From NCBI GenBank assembly GCA_027306785.1, contig DAHUZB010000005.1:142691-206690 (forward strand): a DNA stretch of 64,000 nucleotides. Reading direction: 5' to 3'. The notes under the pieces are model-generated. The model worked only from the letters and a program-made list of their open reading frames with translations. It did no database searches and was not told the origin of the DNA. The stretch is from Vulcanimicrobiota bacterium. GTDB lineage: Bacteria; Vulcanimicrobiota; Vulcanimicrobiia; Vulcanimicrobiales; Vulcanimicrobiaceae. Position 1 is the first letter of the stretch. Every line of letters begins with the position of its first letter. The translations under genes were made by a program, and so were the position numbers. Below, piece after piece: positions 44,834-53,061 of the stretch.

Positions 44834-45589
44834 TTGTCACAGCCCAACTCTCGCACCGCGCGCCGCCAAAAGCAGCGCGGCGGTTCCGCCGGGGCGCCGC
44901 CCCCGCGCGACCCCATGACCAACGTCTACATCGGCGTCGCGGTCGCGGTCGTGCTGATCATCGCCGCGTTCGGCTTCCTGCGCTGGCAGCAGAATAAGGA
45001 ACTCGCCGCGGCCTACGCCACGCCGACCCCCGCGGCGAGCGGCGCGCCGACCGCTTCGCCGATCCCGCTCGTCGACGGCGAGACGCTCGGCAAAGCGGTG
45101 ATCCCGACCTACGACAAGGGCGCGGTGGCCGATACGCCCTCGGGCGGACGCGGTCAGACCGTGGACGGCATTCCCTGCGCGAATCAGGAGTACGTCACGC
45201 TGCACGTCCACCCGCATCTTTCGATCTACGACCACGGCGTGCAGGTGCAGGTGCCGAAGTTCATCGGCGGCGTGCCGACGGCGACCGGCGGCTGCCTCTA
45301 CTGGATCCACACGCACAATCCCGACGGCATCATCCACGTCGAGGCGCCCGAACTCGCGCCGCCCGGCGGCAGCGGGTACACGCTCGGCATCTTCTTCGAC
45401 ATCTGGGGACAGCCGCTCACGCGCACCGATGTCGCGGGCCTCAAGGGTCCCGTCACGGCGTTCCTCAACGGCGTGAAGTACGACGGCAATCTGCGGCAGA
45501 TTCAGTTGCTTTCGCACCAACAGATCGTGCTCGAGATCGGCGATCCGGTCGTCCCGCCGCCGAACTACGAGTTCCCGCCGAACGACTGA
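44834..45589 (+). CDS. membrane-anchored protein with His-rich motifs
   Basis: 251 residues from TTG 44834 (GAGG 6 nt upstream). Basic N-terminus, one transmembrane helix (NVYIGVAVAVVLIIAAFGFL), an Ala/Pro/Ser-rich linker, then a periplasmic domain. That domain has a cluster of His (YVTLHVHPHLSIYDHG and CLYWIHTHNPDGIIHVEAP) plus two Cys (IPCANQ and GGCLYW). Similar domains occur in actinobacterial and other environmental genomes without a settled function. The His pattern hints at Cu or Fe binding, and the next genes are TlpA, MauE-like, Nramp and Sco proteins. This is inference. Confidence 0.6.
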   Translation: MSQPNSRTARRQKQRGGSAGAPPPRDPMTNVYIGVAVAVVLIIAAFGFLRWQQNKELAAAYATPTPAASGAPTASPIPLVDGETLGKAVIPTYDKGAVADTPSGGRGQTVDGIPCANQEYVTLHVHPHLSIYDHGVQVQVPKFIGGVPTATGGCLYWIHTHNPDGIIHVEAPELAPPGGSGYTLGIFFDIWGQPLTRTDVAGLKGPVTAFLNGVKYDGNLRQIQLLSHQQIVLEIGDPVVPPPNYEFPPND

Positions 45590-45598
45590 TTCGACCGG

Positions 45599-46168
45599 CT
45601 ACAAGACACGCTTGATCGCAGCGGCGAGTTCCCCATACGGGACCTCGCCGCTGTTCAAATAGGTGATCGTTTTGTGCGTATCCACGATCGCGATCGTCGG
45701 AAAGCCGCCCTTGAGATAGAGATTCGCGACGCTGAGCGTGGGATCGTAGGCGCCGATCGGGTAGCTCACACCGAAGCGCTGCTGAAAATTCAGCACGTCG
45801 AGCTGCGACTCGGGTGAGGTGCCGTCCATGCCCGTATCGCTGCCGGGAACCGCGATGAAATCGACCTTGTCGCCGTAGGTCTTGTAGAGGCGCTCGATCA
45901 CCGCGGTCTCGCGCTGACAGTGCGGGCACCACGTCGCGAAGATCTCGATGAAGACCGGCTTCGTCGTCTTGTCCAGATCGAAGAGACCGTGCGTCGACGC
46001 GGTGACGAATTCCGGTGCGGGTTCGCCCATCGTCGCCTTGGCGTTGATCGGCGCGACCGATGCGTTTTGCAGCTGCTGCGAGGGATGCAGGCGCACGTAG
46101 AGCACGCCCGCGACGACGATCAGCGCGAGCACGACGATCGAGATCGTCGCGAGCAGACGTTGGTTCAT
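45599..46168 (-). CDS. TlpA/ResA-like membrane-anchored thioredoxin
   Basis: 189 residues from ATG 46168. An N-terminal signal anchor (LLATISIVVLALIVVAGVLYV) is followed by a redoxin domain: GEPAPEFVTASTHGLFDLDKTTKPVFIEIFATWCPHCQRETAVIERLY with active site CPHC, and a cis-Pro region GGFPTIAIVD. It is periplasmic; a reductase or isomerase for cytochrome c or Cu-site maturation is plausible. The upstream gene is a MauE/DoxX-like membrane protein (TAA then 1 nt then ATG), a common partner for keeping such thioredoxins reduced. Confidence 0.9.
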   Translation of the reverse strand: MNQRLLATISIVVLALIVVAGVLYVRLHPSQQLQNASVAPINAKATMGEPAPEFVTASTHGLFDLDKTTKPVFIEIFATWCPHCQRETAVIERLYKTYGDKVDFIAVPGSDTGMDGTSPESQLDVLNFQQRFGVSYPIGAYDPTLSVANLYLKGGFPTIAIVDTHKTITYLNSGEVPYGELAAAIKRVL

Positions 46169-46169
46169 A

Positions 46170-46604
46170 TTAGGTCTTGATTCTCCCATCGAGAGCGAGT
46201 GTACCCGGTGCGCGCGCCGCGACGACCGCGGCAACCAGCGCGAGCGCAAGATCGAACGCGACGTGGGGCCAGTCGGCCGTCGCCTGGTCGTGCGGGCCGA
46301 AGCAGCCGCAATTCGCCGGAATGTGGCGCAGGACGGCGGAGGCGATCGCGGCCGCATAGATCGCGAACTGCGCGCAGGCCGCCCAGGCCGCGACGCGCGT
46401 GAAGAGCCCGACGACCAGATACGCGCCGAGCACGATCTCGAGGTAGGGCAGGATCACCGCCATCGGCGCGACGATCGCGCCCGGAAGCAAGCGGAACCCG
46501 GCGATCGCCGCGGCGAGATCGGGCGCGTGACCGACCTTCAGGGCCCCGGTCACGATCAAGAGCAGCCCGAGGAGCACGCGCAGCACGAGCACGAGAGCCT
46601 TCAT
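46170..46604 (-). CDS. MauE/DoxX-family membrane protein
   Basis: 144 residues with four predicted helices: VLRVLLGLLLIVTGALKV at the start and LALALVAAVVAARAP at the end. The motif NCGCFG after the third helix is typical of MauE-like proteins, whose Cys pair relays electrons to a partner thioredoxin. Starts at ATG 46604. Its stop is 1 nt before the TlpA start, so the two are translationally coupled and probably work together. Confidence 0.85.
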   Translation of the reverse strand: MKALVLVLRVLLGLLLIVTGALKVGHAPDLAAAIAGFRLLPGAIVAPMAVILPYLEIVLGAYLVVGLFTRVAAWAACAQFAIYAAAIASAVLRHIPANCGCFGPHDQATADWPHVAFDLALALVAAVVAARAPGTLALDGRIKT

Positions 46605-46697
46605 CGGGCGCCGTCTTCGGGCGCACTTGCAGGAACACCGTTTTCAGCGGGTTTTCTCGCAACGGCTCGCACGATAATTAGGTTATCCTAACTATCG
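46605..46697. promoter_or_regulatory. divergent promoter region, MauE-TlpA / Nramp-like
   Basis: 93 bp between divergent starts, including the TTAGG-type palindrome just before the Nramp gene. It must contain promoters for both directions. Confidence 0.5.
46678..46691 (+). promoter_or_regulatory. candidate DtxR/MntR-type operator
   Basis: TTAGG-TTAT-CCTAA lies 6 bp before the ATG of the Nramp-like gene, in an AT-rich patch. It resembles DtxR/IdeR-type boxes (TTAGGTTAGG...). No such regulator gene is in the window. Confidence 0.45.
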
Positions 46698-47936
46698 ATG
46701 GCGTCGTTCCGTTCGAGTCTCCTGCGCTTTCTTGCGGTCGCCGGTCCGGGGTTGGTCGTCACCTTCGCCGATACCGAGGCGGGCAGCATCACCACCGCCG
46801 CCACCTCCGGCGCGCAGTTCGGCTACAAGCTGATCCTGCTGCAGCTGCTCCTGATCGTCCCGCTCTTCGTGGTCCAGGAGATGACGGTGCGGCTCGGCGT
46901 GGTCACCGGCAAGGGGCACGCTCGCCTGATCCGCGAGCACTACGGCCTGGGCTGGACGTGGGTCTCGCTCGGCACGATGCTGCTCACCAACGTCGCCGCG
47001 CTGGTCACGGAGTTCGCGGGTATCGCGGGCGCCGCGATGATCTTCGGGCTCGATCCGCGCCCGCTCGTCATCACGGCGGCGCTGCTGCTCGTGGTCGTGA
47101 TCTTCACGGCGTCGTACAAGCGCGCCGAGGCATTCGCGCTCGCGCTCTGCCTGGTGGAGATCCTCTTCGTGCCCGCGGCCTTCGCGGCGCATCCGCCCGC
47201 GCACGCCATCGTGATGCAGGGCATCTTCGGGAACCAGCCGCTCGGAAATTATAGCTATCTGCTCCTGATCGCATCGAACATCGGCGCGGTGATCATGCCC
47301 TGGATGATCTTCTACCAGCAGAGCGCGACCGTGGACAAGGGGCTCGGACTCGGCGATCTCGGCTTCGCGCGCATCGACACTGCGCTCGGGTCGGTCTTCA
47401 CGCAGGCGATCATGTGCGCGGTGATCGTGACCACCGCGGCCACGCTCTACGTGCATCGCATCCCGGTGCTCGACGCCGCCCACGCCGCGCTCGCGCTCGA
47501 ACCGTTGCTCGGCCACCTGGCGGGCGTCACCTTCGGGGTGGCGCTCATCGGTGCGTCGATGCTCGGCGCGTTCGTCGTCTCGCTCGCGACCGCGTGGGCC
47601 TTCGGCGAGGCCTTCGGCTGGCGCTGCTCGCTCAACGACGGCCTGCGCGCCAAGCGTTTCAGCGCGCTCTATATCGCCTGTGTCGCGATCGCGGCGGGCA
47701 TCGTGCTCATCCCGCATCTGCCGCTCGTGCAGATCACGGTCTACGTCGAGGCCTTCAACGGCTTCGTGCTGCCGATCGTGCTCGGCTTCTTGCTCGTGCT
47801 GGTCAACGACAGGCGCGTGATCGGCGATCGGCACAACCGACCGCTCGGCAACACGATCGCCTTCACCCTCTCCGCCGTCGTCGTGACCCTCGGTATCTGG
47901 ATGGCGATTACGACGATTCTCCACCCCGGTGCCTGA
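46698..47936 (+). CDS. Nramp-family divalent metal transporter, divergent type
   Basis: 412 residues, about eleven membrane helices. GPGLVVTFADTEAGSITTAATSGAQFGYKLILLQ replaces the canonical first-helix DPGN with DTEAG; helix 6 reads NIGAVIMPWMIFYQQS in place of the usual MPH. TEFAGIAGAA corresponds to the TDLAEVIG block. The fold is Nramp/NRMT, but the changed DPGN and Met sites mean Mn2+/Fe2+ specificity cannot be assumed; a magnesium-type (NRMT) or other substrate is possible. A TTAGG-type operator precedes it. Starts at ATG 46698; the Sco gene follows 22 bp later. Confidence 0.85.
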   Translation: MASFRSSLLRFLAVAGPGLVVTFADTEAGSITTAATSGAQFGYKLILLQLLLIVPLFVVQEMTVRLGVVTGKGHARLIREHYGLGWTWVSLGTMLLTNVAALVTEFAGIAGAAMIFGLDPRPLVITAALLLVVVIFTASYKRAEAFALALCLVEILFVPAAFAAHPPAHAIVMQGIFGNQPLGNYSYLLLIASNIGAVIMPWMIFYQQSATVDKGLGLGDLGFARIDTALGSVFTQAIMCAVIVTTAATLYVHRIPVLDAAHAALALEPLLGHLAGVTFGVALIGASMLGAFVVSLATAWAFGEAFGWRCSLNDGLRAKRFSALYIACVAIAAGIVLIPHLPLVQITVYVEAFNGFVLPIVLGFLLVLVNDRRVIGDRHNRPLGNTIAFTLSAVVVTLGIWMAITTILHPGA

Positions 47937-47958
47937 GCGATCCGGTAGACTAGTCGTA

Positions 47959-48537
47959 ATGACCCGTGTTCCGGCCCTCGTGCTCCTGGCCGCTCTGCTG
48001 ATCGCAGGCGGCTGCTCGAGCGCGCGCGGCACCGCGACGGCCGGCTTCTCGATTCCGGCGCCGGATTTTACCCTCACCGATCAGACGGATGCGCCGTGGA
48101 CGCTCTCGCAGCAGCGCGGCAAGACGCTCGTGCTCTTCTTCGGGTACACGCACTGCGGCGACACCTGTCCGACCACGACCGCGAAACTCGCGCAGGCACT
48201 GCGCGACGTACACGCACGCGCGACGGATGCGCAACTCGTCTTTCTCTCGATCGACCCCGCGCGCGATACGCCCGCGGCACTCACGCGTTACATCCGCCGC
48301 TTTCCCGGCGCGCCGATCGTCGGCTTGACCGGAACGCCCGCGCAGATCGCCCGGATCGTGCGCGAGTACCACATCTTCGTCAAGCGCACGCCTCCGGAAA
48401 AGCCGGGAAACGGATACGACTTCATGCACACCGCCTTGTTCTACCTGATCGATCGCGACGGACGCGAACGCGCCGTGCACGATGACGACGAACGCGTCGC
48501 GCAGATCGCAAGCGATCTGCGTCGGGTGATGCGATGA
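47959..48537 (+). CDS. SCO1/SenC-family copper chaperone (lipoprotein)
   Basis: 192 residues from ATG 47959 (earlier in-frame starts overlap the Nramp end). Lipoprotein signal ALLIAGGCSS. Redox/copper site FFGYTHCGDTCPTTTAKLA (CxxxC) and the distal His in FMHTALFYLIDRDG. Sco proteins deliver Cu to the CuA site of cytochrome oxidase. The stop overlaps the next Sco-like gene (ATGA). No cox genes are in the window. Confidence 0.93.
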   Translation: MTRVPALVLLAALLIAGGCSSARGTATAGFSIPAPDFTLTDQTDAPWTLSQQRGKTLVLFFGYTHCGDTCPTTTAKLAQALRDVHARATDAQLVFLSIDPARDTPAALTRYIRRFPGAPIVGLTGTPAQIARIVREYHIFVKRTPPEKPGNGYDFMHTALFYLIDRDGRERAVHDDDERVAQIASDLRRVMR

Positions 48538-49490
48538 TCGCGCTGCTGCTCGCGGCGATGCTCGCGCCGCTGCACGGCGTCTTCGTCGCGCCGCTCGGCG
48601 GCGGCGTTGCGGCAGTGCATGCCAATGCGATCACCGAGATGCTGCCCACCGGCACCTACCGCATGCGCGTTGAAAGCACCGCGCCGCTCAAAGCGGGAAC
48701 CGGCGTCGACGGCCTGCTCGATCGCTCCACGACGCCGTGGACGCTGCGCGCCGCGATTCCCGCCGCGCCCTTTACGCCGGGACTCCCGCAGCCGGGACGC
48801 GTGCAGGCGGTGGATGTCGGCAAGCCGATCCCGCACGCGCAGCTGGTCACCCAGGACGGACGGCTCGTCGACTTGGCGACGCTCTTTCGCGGCAAGACGC
48901 TGCTGCTGAGCTTTGCTTTCACGCGCTGCCCGGATAAAGACGTCTGTCCCGCGATCTCGAGCAAGTTCACCTACGTGCAGCGCAGACTCGATCCCGCGCA
49001 TTTCGCGATCGCCGAGATCACGCTCGATCCGCCCTACGATTCGCCCGCGGTCCTCGCGCGCTACGGCAAGCAATACGACCAGGATCCGCGCATCTGGACG
49101 CTCCTGACGGGCACGGGCACCACGATCCAGCGCGTGCTCGATGAGTTCGGAATCAACTCGCTCCAGGTGAGCAGCGACGATTTCATACACAACGACAAGC
49201 TCTTCATCATCGAACCGACCGGGCGCGTCGCCTACGTCGTCGATACCGCCGGCTGGGATCCGCAGGGCGTGATCGCCGAGGCCCGCTCGGTGGCCGGCAT
49301 GACGAGCAATCCGTTCGAACGTCTGAAGCTCTCGCTGATCGCAAGCGTCGTCGCGCTCTGCGGCGGCAGTCAGTACGCGGGCATCGTGCTGCTCGAGCTC
49401 TGCCTCTTCTTCATCATCCTGATCGCGGTCGTCGCGGGGCTCTGGTCGGTGGCGCGCGTGCTTTGGGGAGCCAAGCCGGAAGGCCGTTAG
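48534..49490 (+). CDS. SCO-like protein with CxxxxxC site and C-terminal membrane helix
   Basis: 318 residues, 4-bp overlap with the preceding Sco gene. The N-terminal hydrophobic segment and a C-terminal helix (GIVLLELCLFFIILIAVVAGLW) bracket a periplasmic thioredoxin-like domain. The copper-site motif is FTRCPDKDVCPAISS, five residues between the cysteines rather than three. The His is in DDFIHNDKLFII. The first ~70 residues (GGVAAVHANAITEMLPTG) resemble the copper-binding-protein region fused to Sco in other bacteria. It probably works with the first Sco in Cu transfer. Confidence 0.85.
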   Translation: MIALLLAAMLAPLHGVFVAPLGGGVAAVHANAITEMLPTGTYRMRVESTAPLKAGTGVDGLLDRSTTPWTLRAAIPAAPFTPGLPQPGRVQAVDVGKPIPHAQLVTQDGRLVDLATLFRGKTLLLSFAFTRCPDKDVCPAISSKFTYVQRRLDPAHFAIAEITLDPPYDSPAVLARYGKQYDQDPRIWTLLTGTGTTIQRVLDEFGINSLQVSSDDFIHNDKLFIIEPTGRVAYVVDTAGWDPQGVIAEARSVAGMTSNPFERLKLSLIASVVALCGGSQYAGIVLLELCLFFIILIAVVAGLWSVARVLWGAKPEGR

Positions 49491-49498
49491 CACCCCCG

Positions 49499-49514
49499 CC
49501 GGGTAGAAACCCGG
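49499..49514 (+). promoter_or_regulatory. hairpin at the translation start of the ECF sigma gene
   Basis: CCGGGT-AGAA-ACCCGG lies 6 nt before the ATG. Its right arm touches the GGTGAG Shine-Dalgarno, so folding could limit translation or act as a weak end for the Sco transcript. Confidence 0.45.
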
Positions 49515-49520
49515 TGAGAC

Positions 49521-50087
49521 ATGGCAGCACCGCGTAAGCCGTTCGAACCGCCCACCCCGGAGCAGACGGCCTTCCTCGAGCAGGCGATCGCGCAGTACGG
49601 CAAAGCCACGTACAACTTTGCCCTTCGCCTGACCCACAACGAAGCCGACGCGCGCGACCTCACCCAGGAGGCCTTCATTCGGGTCTATCGGGCCTGGCGC
49701 AGCTTCGTGCCGGGCACCTCGTTCCTGTCCTGGATCTACCGGATCGTCACGAATCTTCACCGGGATGAACTTCGGCGACGGAAAGGACGTTATCAGGAAG
49801 AGATCCCCGAGGACAACGCCTACCAGGAATACGGGGGAACGCGTCCGCTCGCCGTGGAGCCGATCGAGGAGCTGGTCGACTCACAACTCGGCGAGACGAT
49901 GGCCAAGGCCCTCGCCGCGCTCCCTCCCGATCAACGCCACGTGATCGTCCTCGCGGATATCGAGGAGTACAGCTATCAGGAAATCGCCGATATCGTGGGC
50001 TGCTCGATCGGAACGGTTCGTTCTCGTCTGCACCGCGCTCGGCTCCAGCTCCGCAAACTCGTTCACCACTTTTCGGCAGCATCATGA
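49521..50087 (+). CDS. ECF sigma factor
   Basis: 188 residues. Region 2: ATYNFALRLTHNEADARDLTQEAFIRVYRAWRSF. Region 4: ALAALPPDQRHVIVLADIEEYSYQEIADIVGCSIGTVRSRLHRARLQLRKLV. No region 3, so extracytoplasmic-function type (RpoE/SigW-like). Its stop overlaps the anti-sigma start (ATGA), a typical cognate pair. Starts at ATG 49521, behind a hairpin. Confidence 0.95.
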   Translation: MAAPRKPFEPPTPEQTAFLEQAIAQYGKATYNFALRLTHNEADARDLTQEAFIRVYRAWRSFVPGTSFLSWIYRIVTNLHRDELRRRKGRYQEEIPEDNAYQEYGGTRPLAVEPIEELVDSQLGETMAKALAALPPDQRHVIVLADIEEYSYQEIADIVGCSIGTVRSRLHRARLQLRKLVHHFSAAS

Positions 50088-50611
50088 ACACACATCACCT
50101 CTCGCCCGACGAAATCGTCGACTACCTGCGCCGCGAGCTCGCACCCGACGCGGATGCGCGCGCACTCGCGCATCTCGAATCCTGCGCGTCCTGCACGGCC
50201 GCATACGATGCCGAGGCGCGCTTGAGCGACGCCCTGCGCCACTACGCGCGCGCGAACGAACGCGAATTGCCGCAAGGCGTCGTGCACGCGATCCGGGATG
50301 CGATCGAACGCGACGCGCAAGCCCCTTCGTTCGCGCAACGCGTGGCGGCCTGGTTCCGGCCGGTGATCCTCGCCCCGACGGTCGCCGCGCTCGCGATCGC
50401 CGTCGCCGCGGCGATCTGGCTGCGCCCGCACGCGGCGCTACCGACGATCGACGCCGCGTACTACATCGACGATCACGCGGCGCTCACGAGCACCGTTCCG
50501 TTCAACGAGGGGATGGCGCTGCCGTCGGTACTCGAGCACGAAAGTGCCGCCGCCCCCGCGCGCACCGTCGCGACGACCGGCGGCACGATCGCGGTCTATG
50601 CCTCGCGCTAG
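50084..50611 (+). CDS. zinc-binding anti-sigma factor (ZAS), membrane-anchored
   Basis: 175 residues. The N-terminal anti-sigma domain has HLESCASC (HxxxCxxC zinc motif, residues ~30-37), a helix region around residues 40-60 and a single transmembrane helix (VILAPTVAALAIAVAAAIWL) near 90-110, then a short periplasmic tail. It should hold the upstream ECF sigma at the membrane until a signal or redox event frees it. Overlaps both sigma and RseB-like genes (4 and 14 bp). Confidence 0.9.
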   Translation: MNTHHLSPDEIVDYLRRELAPDADARALAHLESCASCTAAYDAEARLSDALRHYARANERELPQGVVHAIRDAIERDAQAPSFAQRVAAWFRPVILAPTVAALAIAVAAAIWLRPHAALPTIDAAYYIDDHAALTSTVPFNEGMALPSVLEHESAAAPARTVATTGGTIAVYASR

Positions 50612-51641
50612 GCTGCGCGGCATCCTCGCCGCACTGGTGAGCGCGGTCGCCGTCGCGTGGGCCGCGCCCGCGACCGCGGCCACGCCCGCGATCCCGGCCG
50701 ATCAACTCTTGCGCCGCGCGATGACGGCGCCGCGACACGTCTCCTACGTCGGCGAAGTGCAAGTCGTGCGCTTCGGCGCGATGAAATCGGAGGCGTCGAT
50801 CTTTCGCATCGAGCATCTCGCGCCGAATCTGACCCGTCGCTGGTATCTCGCGCCGCAGAGTCTCTACGGCGACTCCGTGATCTCGCGCGGCGAGACCACC
50901 TATTCGATCGACGTGAAACGCGACCGCGTGCTCGTCGCGCGGGACGATTCGATCGACGATCAGGTGGCCGAAGACGACAATTTCAGCGTGCTGATGGCCA
51001 ACTACACGGCGCAGTACGCACCCGACGAAACGTTCGAAGGCCTTCCCGTGCACGTGGTGCTGCTCAATAACAAATACACCGGCGAGACGACGATGCGGGT
51101 TCGCATCGACGCGAAGACCGATCTTGTCGTCGGCAAAGAGCTCTACGGGTCGAACGGCGCGCTCGTCGCGCAGACGCGCTTTCAGGAACTCCGCTACGGA
51201 ACGAACATTCCGAAAGCGATTTTCGACGTGCCGAAGCATCTCACGCGCATCACCGGACCCACGCGCGCACTGCCCTCGATCGATCTCCAAGCGGTGATCA
51301 AAGAGGCCGGATTCAAGGCACTCGGACCCAAGTATCTGCCCGAGGGCTTCACGCCGGTCGAAGGCGACGTGACCGAACTGCAGGGGAACGTACGCACGCT
51401 GCATCTGCTCTACTCCGACGGCATTCGTACCGTCTCGCTCTTTCAGAACGCGAAAGATGCGGCGATCGACCTCTCGCGTTACCATGTTAACGTGACGAAT
51501 GTCGAACACCATCGTGCGCAATACGTCACCGACGGACCGACGACGCTGCTGACCTGGTCCGAAGATCATCTGCACTTCGCGCTGGTCGGCGACCTCACGC
51601 TGCCGGAGCTGGAAAAGATCGCGGCATCCGTGGTACCGTAA
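50598..51641 (+). CDS. MucB/RseB-like periplasmic regulator (LolA-like fold)
   Basis: 347 residues from ATG 50598, inside the anti-sigma end. Signal peptide with AAPATA-ATPA. The first half, HVSYVGEVQVVRFGAMKSEASIFRIEHLAP...RRWYLAPQSLYGDS, matches the MucB/RseB N-terminal domain; the second half (GFKALGPKYLPEGFTPVEGDVTE) is like the RseB C-terminal domain. RseB-type proteins bind the periplasmic part of the anti-sigma factor and sense mislocalised lipid or LPS. Here it completes a sigma/anti-sigma/RseB envelope-stress operon. Confidence 0.88.
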   Translation: MPRARLRGILAALVSAVAVAWAAPATAATPAIPADQLLRRAMTAPRHVSYVGEVQVVRFGAMKSEASIFRIEHLAPNLTRRWYLAPQSLYGDSVISRGETTYSIDVKRDRVLVARDDSIDDQVAEDDNFSVLMANYTAQYAPDETFEGLPVHVVLLNNKYTGETTMRVRIDAKTDLVVGKELYGSNGALVAQTRFQELRYGTNIPKAIFDVPKHLTRITGPTRALPSIDLQAVIKEAGFKALGPKYLPEGFTPVEGDVTELQGNVRTLHLLYSDGIRTVSLFQNAKDAAIDLSRYHVNVTNVEHHRAQYVTDGPTTLLTWSEDHLHFALVGDLTLPELEKIAASVVP

Positions 51642-51645
51642 GCGG

Positions 51646-52062
51646 GTGCCCGAAGCCGAACGCGATCTCGCAACGCTGCTCATTGCGATGAAACCGGCGC
51701 TCGATCCGCGCGAGTGGGTCTTCTGCCAGGTCGATCGCGCGCTCGATCTCTCCGAATTACAACCGTTGCTCACCTATCGCGAGAACGAAGGCGTCACCGT
51801 CATCGTCGAACGCGCGATCGCCGATGCGCGCGGTTTAGCCTACGCGTTTCCGTGTCGACACATCACGCTCCGCGTGCATTCCGATCTCTACTCGGTCGGT
51901 TTTCTCGCGGCGATCTGCGGCGAACTCGCCAAGCATACGCTCCCGGTCAATGCGGTGAGCGCGTACTCTCACGATCATCTCTTCGTCCCCGCGGATCGCG
52001 GCCCCGAGGCGCTGCACGTCTTGGAGGAACTGAGCGCGCAGACCGCGCGCAAAGTACTCTAA
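51646..52062 (+). CDS. ACT-domain protein (DUF2241-like)
   Basis: 138 residues from GTG 51646, 4 bp after the RseB-like stop. It is built of two ACT-like ferredoxin folds: LLIAMKPALDPREWVFCQVD and ITLRVHSDLYSVGFLAAICGELAKHTLPVNAVSAYSHDHLFVP. Such small proteins bind amino acids, but ligand and target are unknown. Probably co-transcribed with the sigma operon by position only. The stop overlaps the convergent deacetylase-like gene by 4 bp. Confidence 0.85.
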   Translation: MPEAERDLATLLIAMKPALDPREWVFCQVDRALDLSELQPLLTYRENEGVTVIVERAIADARGLAYAFPCRHITLRVHSDLYSVGFLAAICGELAKHTLPVNAVSAYSHDHLFVPADRGPEALHVLEELSAQTARKVL

Positions 52063-53060
52063 GACAAGATCGCGCGCGCGCGCTTGAGCGCGGCTCGCAC
52101 CGCGGCGGGCATCGCGCCCGCCTCCGCACCGCTCGGTGCATCCTCGTGCGCGTCGCTCGCGCGAATCACCCGTTCGATCGAATCGACGAGCGTCTCGATA
52201 TCGTAGCCGCCCTCCAGCACGTACGCGACGCGCCCGCCGCACCAGCGCGCCGCAGCGGCGTGGATCGCGCGCGCGAGGCCGCTCGCGGCCTCGACGGCGA
52301 CGCCGAGATCGCCGACCGGATCGCCCGCCGCGTAGTCGAAGCCCGCGCTCACCACGATCGCATCGGGACGTAGCGCCGCAGTCGCTTCACGCATCAGCGC
52401 TTCCCACACCGCGACGAAGGCTTCGGTCGCGATGCCGCTCGCCGGGAGCGGAACGTTGAGCACCGCATCGCGCCCGAGCGCCGCGTGGTCGTGCCCGGTT
52501 CCCGGATAGGCGGGTGCCGCGTGCGTGGAGATGTACGAGAGTCCCTCGCCCGCCGCGTCCTGCGTGCCGTTGCCGTGATGGTAATCGAAGTCCACGATCA
52601 GCACGCGTCCGCCGAACTGCGCCTGATACGCGCGCGCGGCGATCGCGGCATTGTTGAAGAGACAGAATCCCATGCCGCGCCGTGCTTCGGCGTGATGGCC
52701 CGGCGGACGCACGAGTGCGAAACTCGGCTCGCCGGTTGCGGCGGCGGCTTCGAGCGCGGCGATCGCGCCGCCCGCGGCGCGCCGTGCCACGTCGAGCGAG
52801 ACGCCGTCCACCACCACGTCGCCGGTGGAGAGATACCGCGGGCCGGTCAGCGCGCCGATCTCGTGCTTGACGAGCTCCAGATACGCGGGCGCGTGCACGC
52901 GCTCGATCTCGGCGTCGGTCGCGTCCCGCGCGGGAATCGTCGAGCCGAGCAGCCCACGCTCCCCTAAACGCGCGGCGACCACCTCCACGCGATCGGGCGA
53001 TTCCGGATGCCCGATCCCGCGAAGATGGTCGCCATAAAGCGCGTCGGTGACGATGCGCAG
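52059..53060 (-). CDS. histone-deacetylase-family hydrolase, probable CTG start
   Basis: 333 residues when read from CTG 53060: LRIVTDALYGDHLRGIGHPESPDR is the conserved N-terminus of AcuC/HDAC-like proteins. The first standard start, GTG 52988, would cut off HPESP. Zinc-enzyme motifs: LVRPPGHHAE, FNNAAIAA, VDFDYHHGNGTQD and VLEGGY. Function: removal of acetyl groups from lysine or from polyamines/small amides; the class is not resolved. The CTG is 1 nt after the TAG of the upstream TPR gene, so reinitiation is likely. The 3' end overlaps the ACT gene. Confidence 0.9.
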   Translation of the reverse strand: MRIVTDALYGDHLRGIGHPESPDRVEVVAARLGERGLLGSTIPARDATDAEIERVHAPAYLELVKHEIGALTGPRYLSTGDVVVDGVSLDVARRAAGGAIAALEAAAATGEPSFALVRPPGHHAEARRGMGFCLFNNAAIAARAYQAQFGGRVLIVDFDYHHGNGTQDAAGEGLSYISTHAAPAYPGTGHDHAALGRDAVLNVPLPASGIATEAFVAVWEALMREATAALRPDAIVVSAGFDYAAGDPVGDLGVAVEAASGLARAIHAAAARWCGGRVAYVLEGGYDIETLVDSIERVIRASDAHEDAPSGAEAGAMPAAVRAALKRARAILS

Positions 53061-53061
53061 C

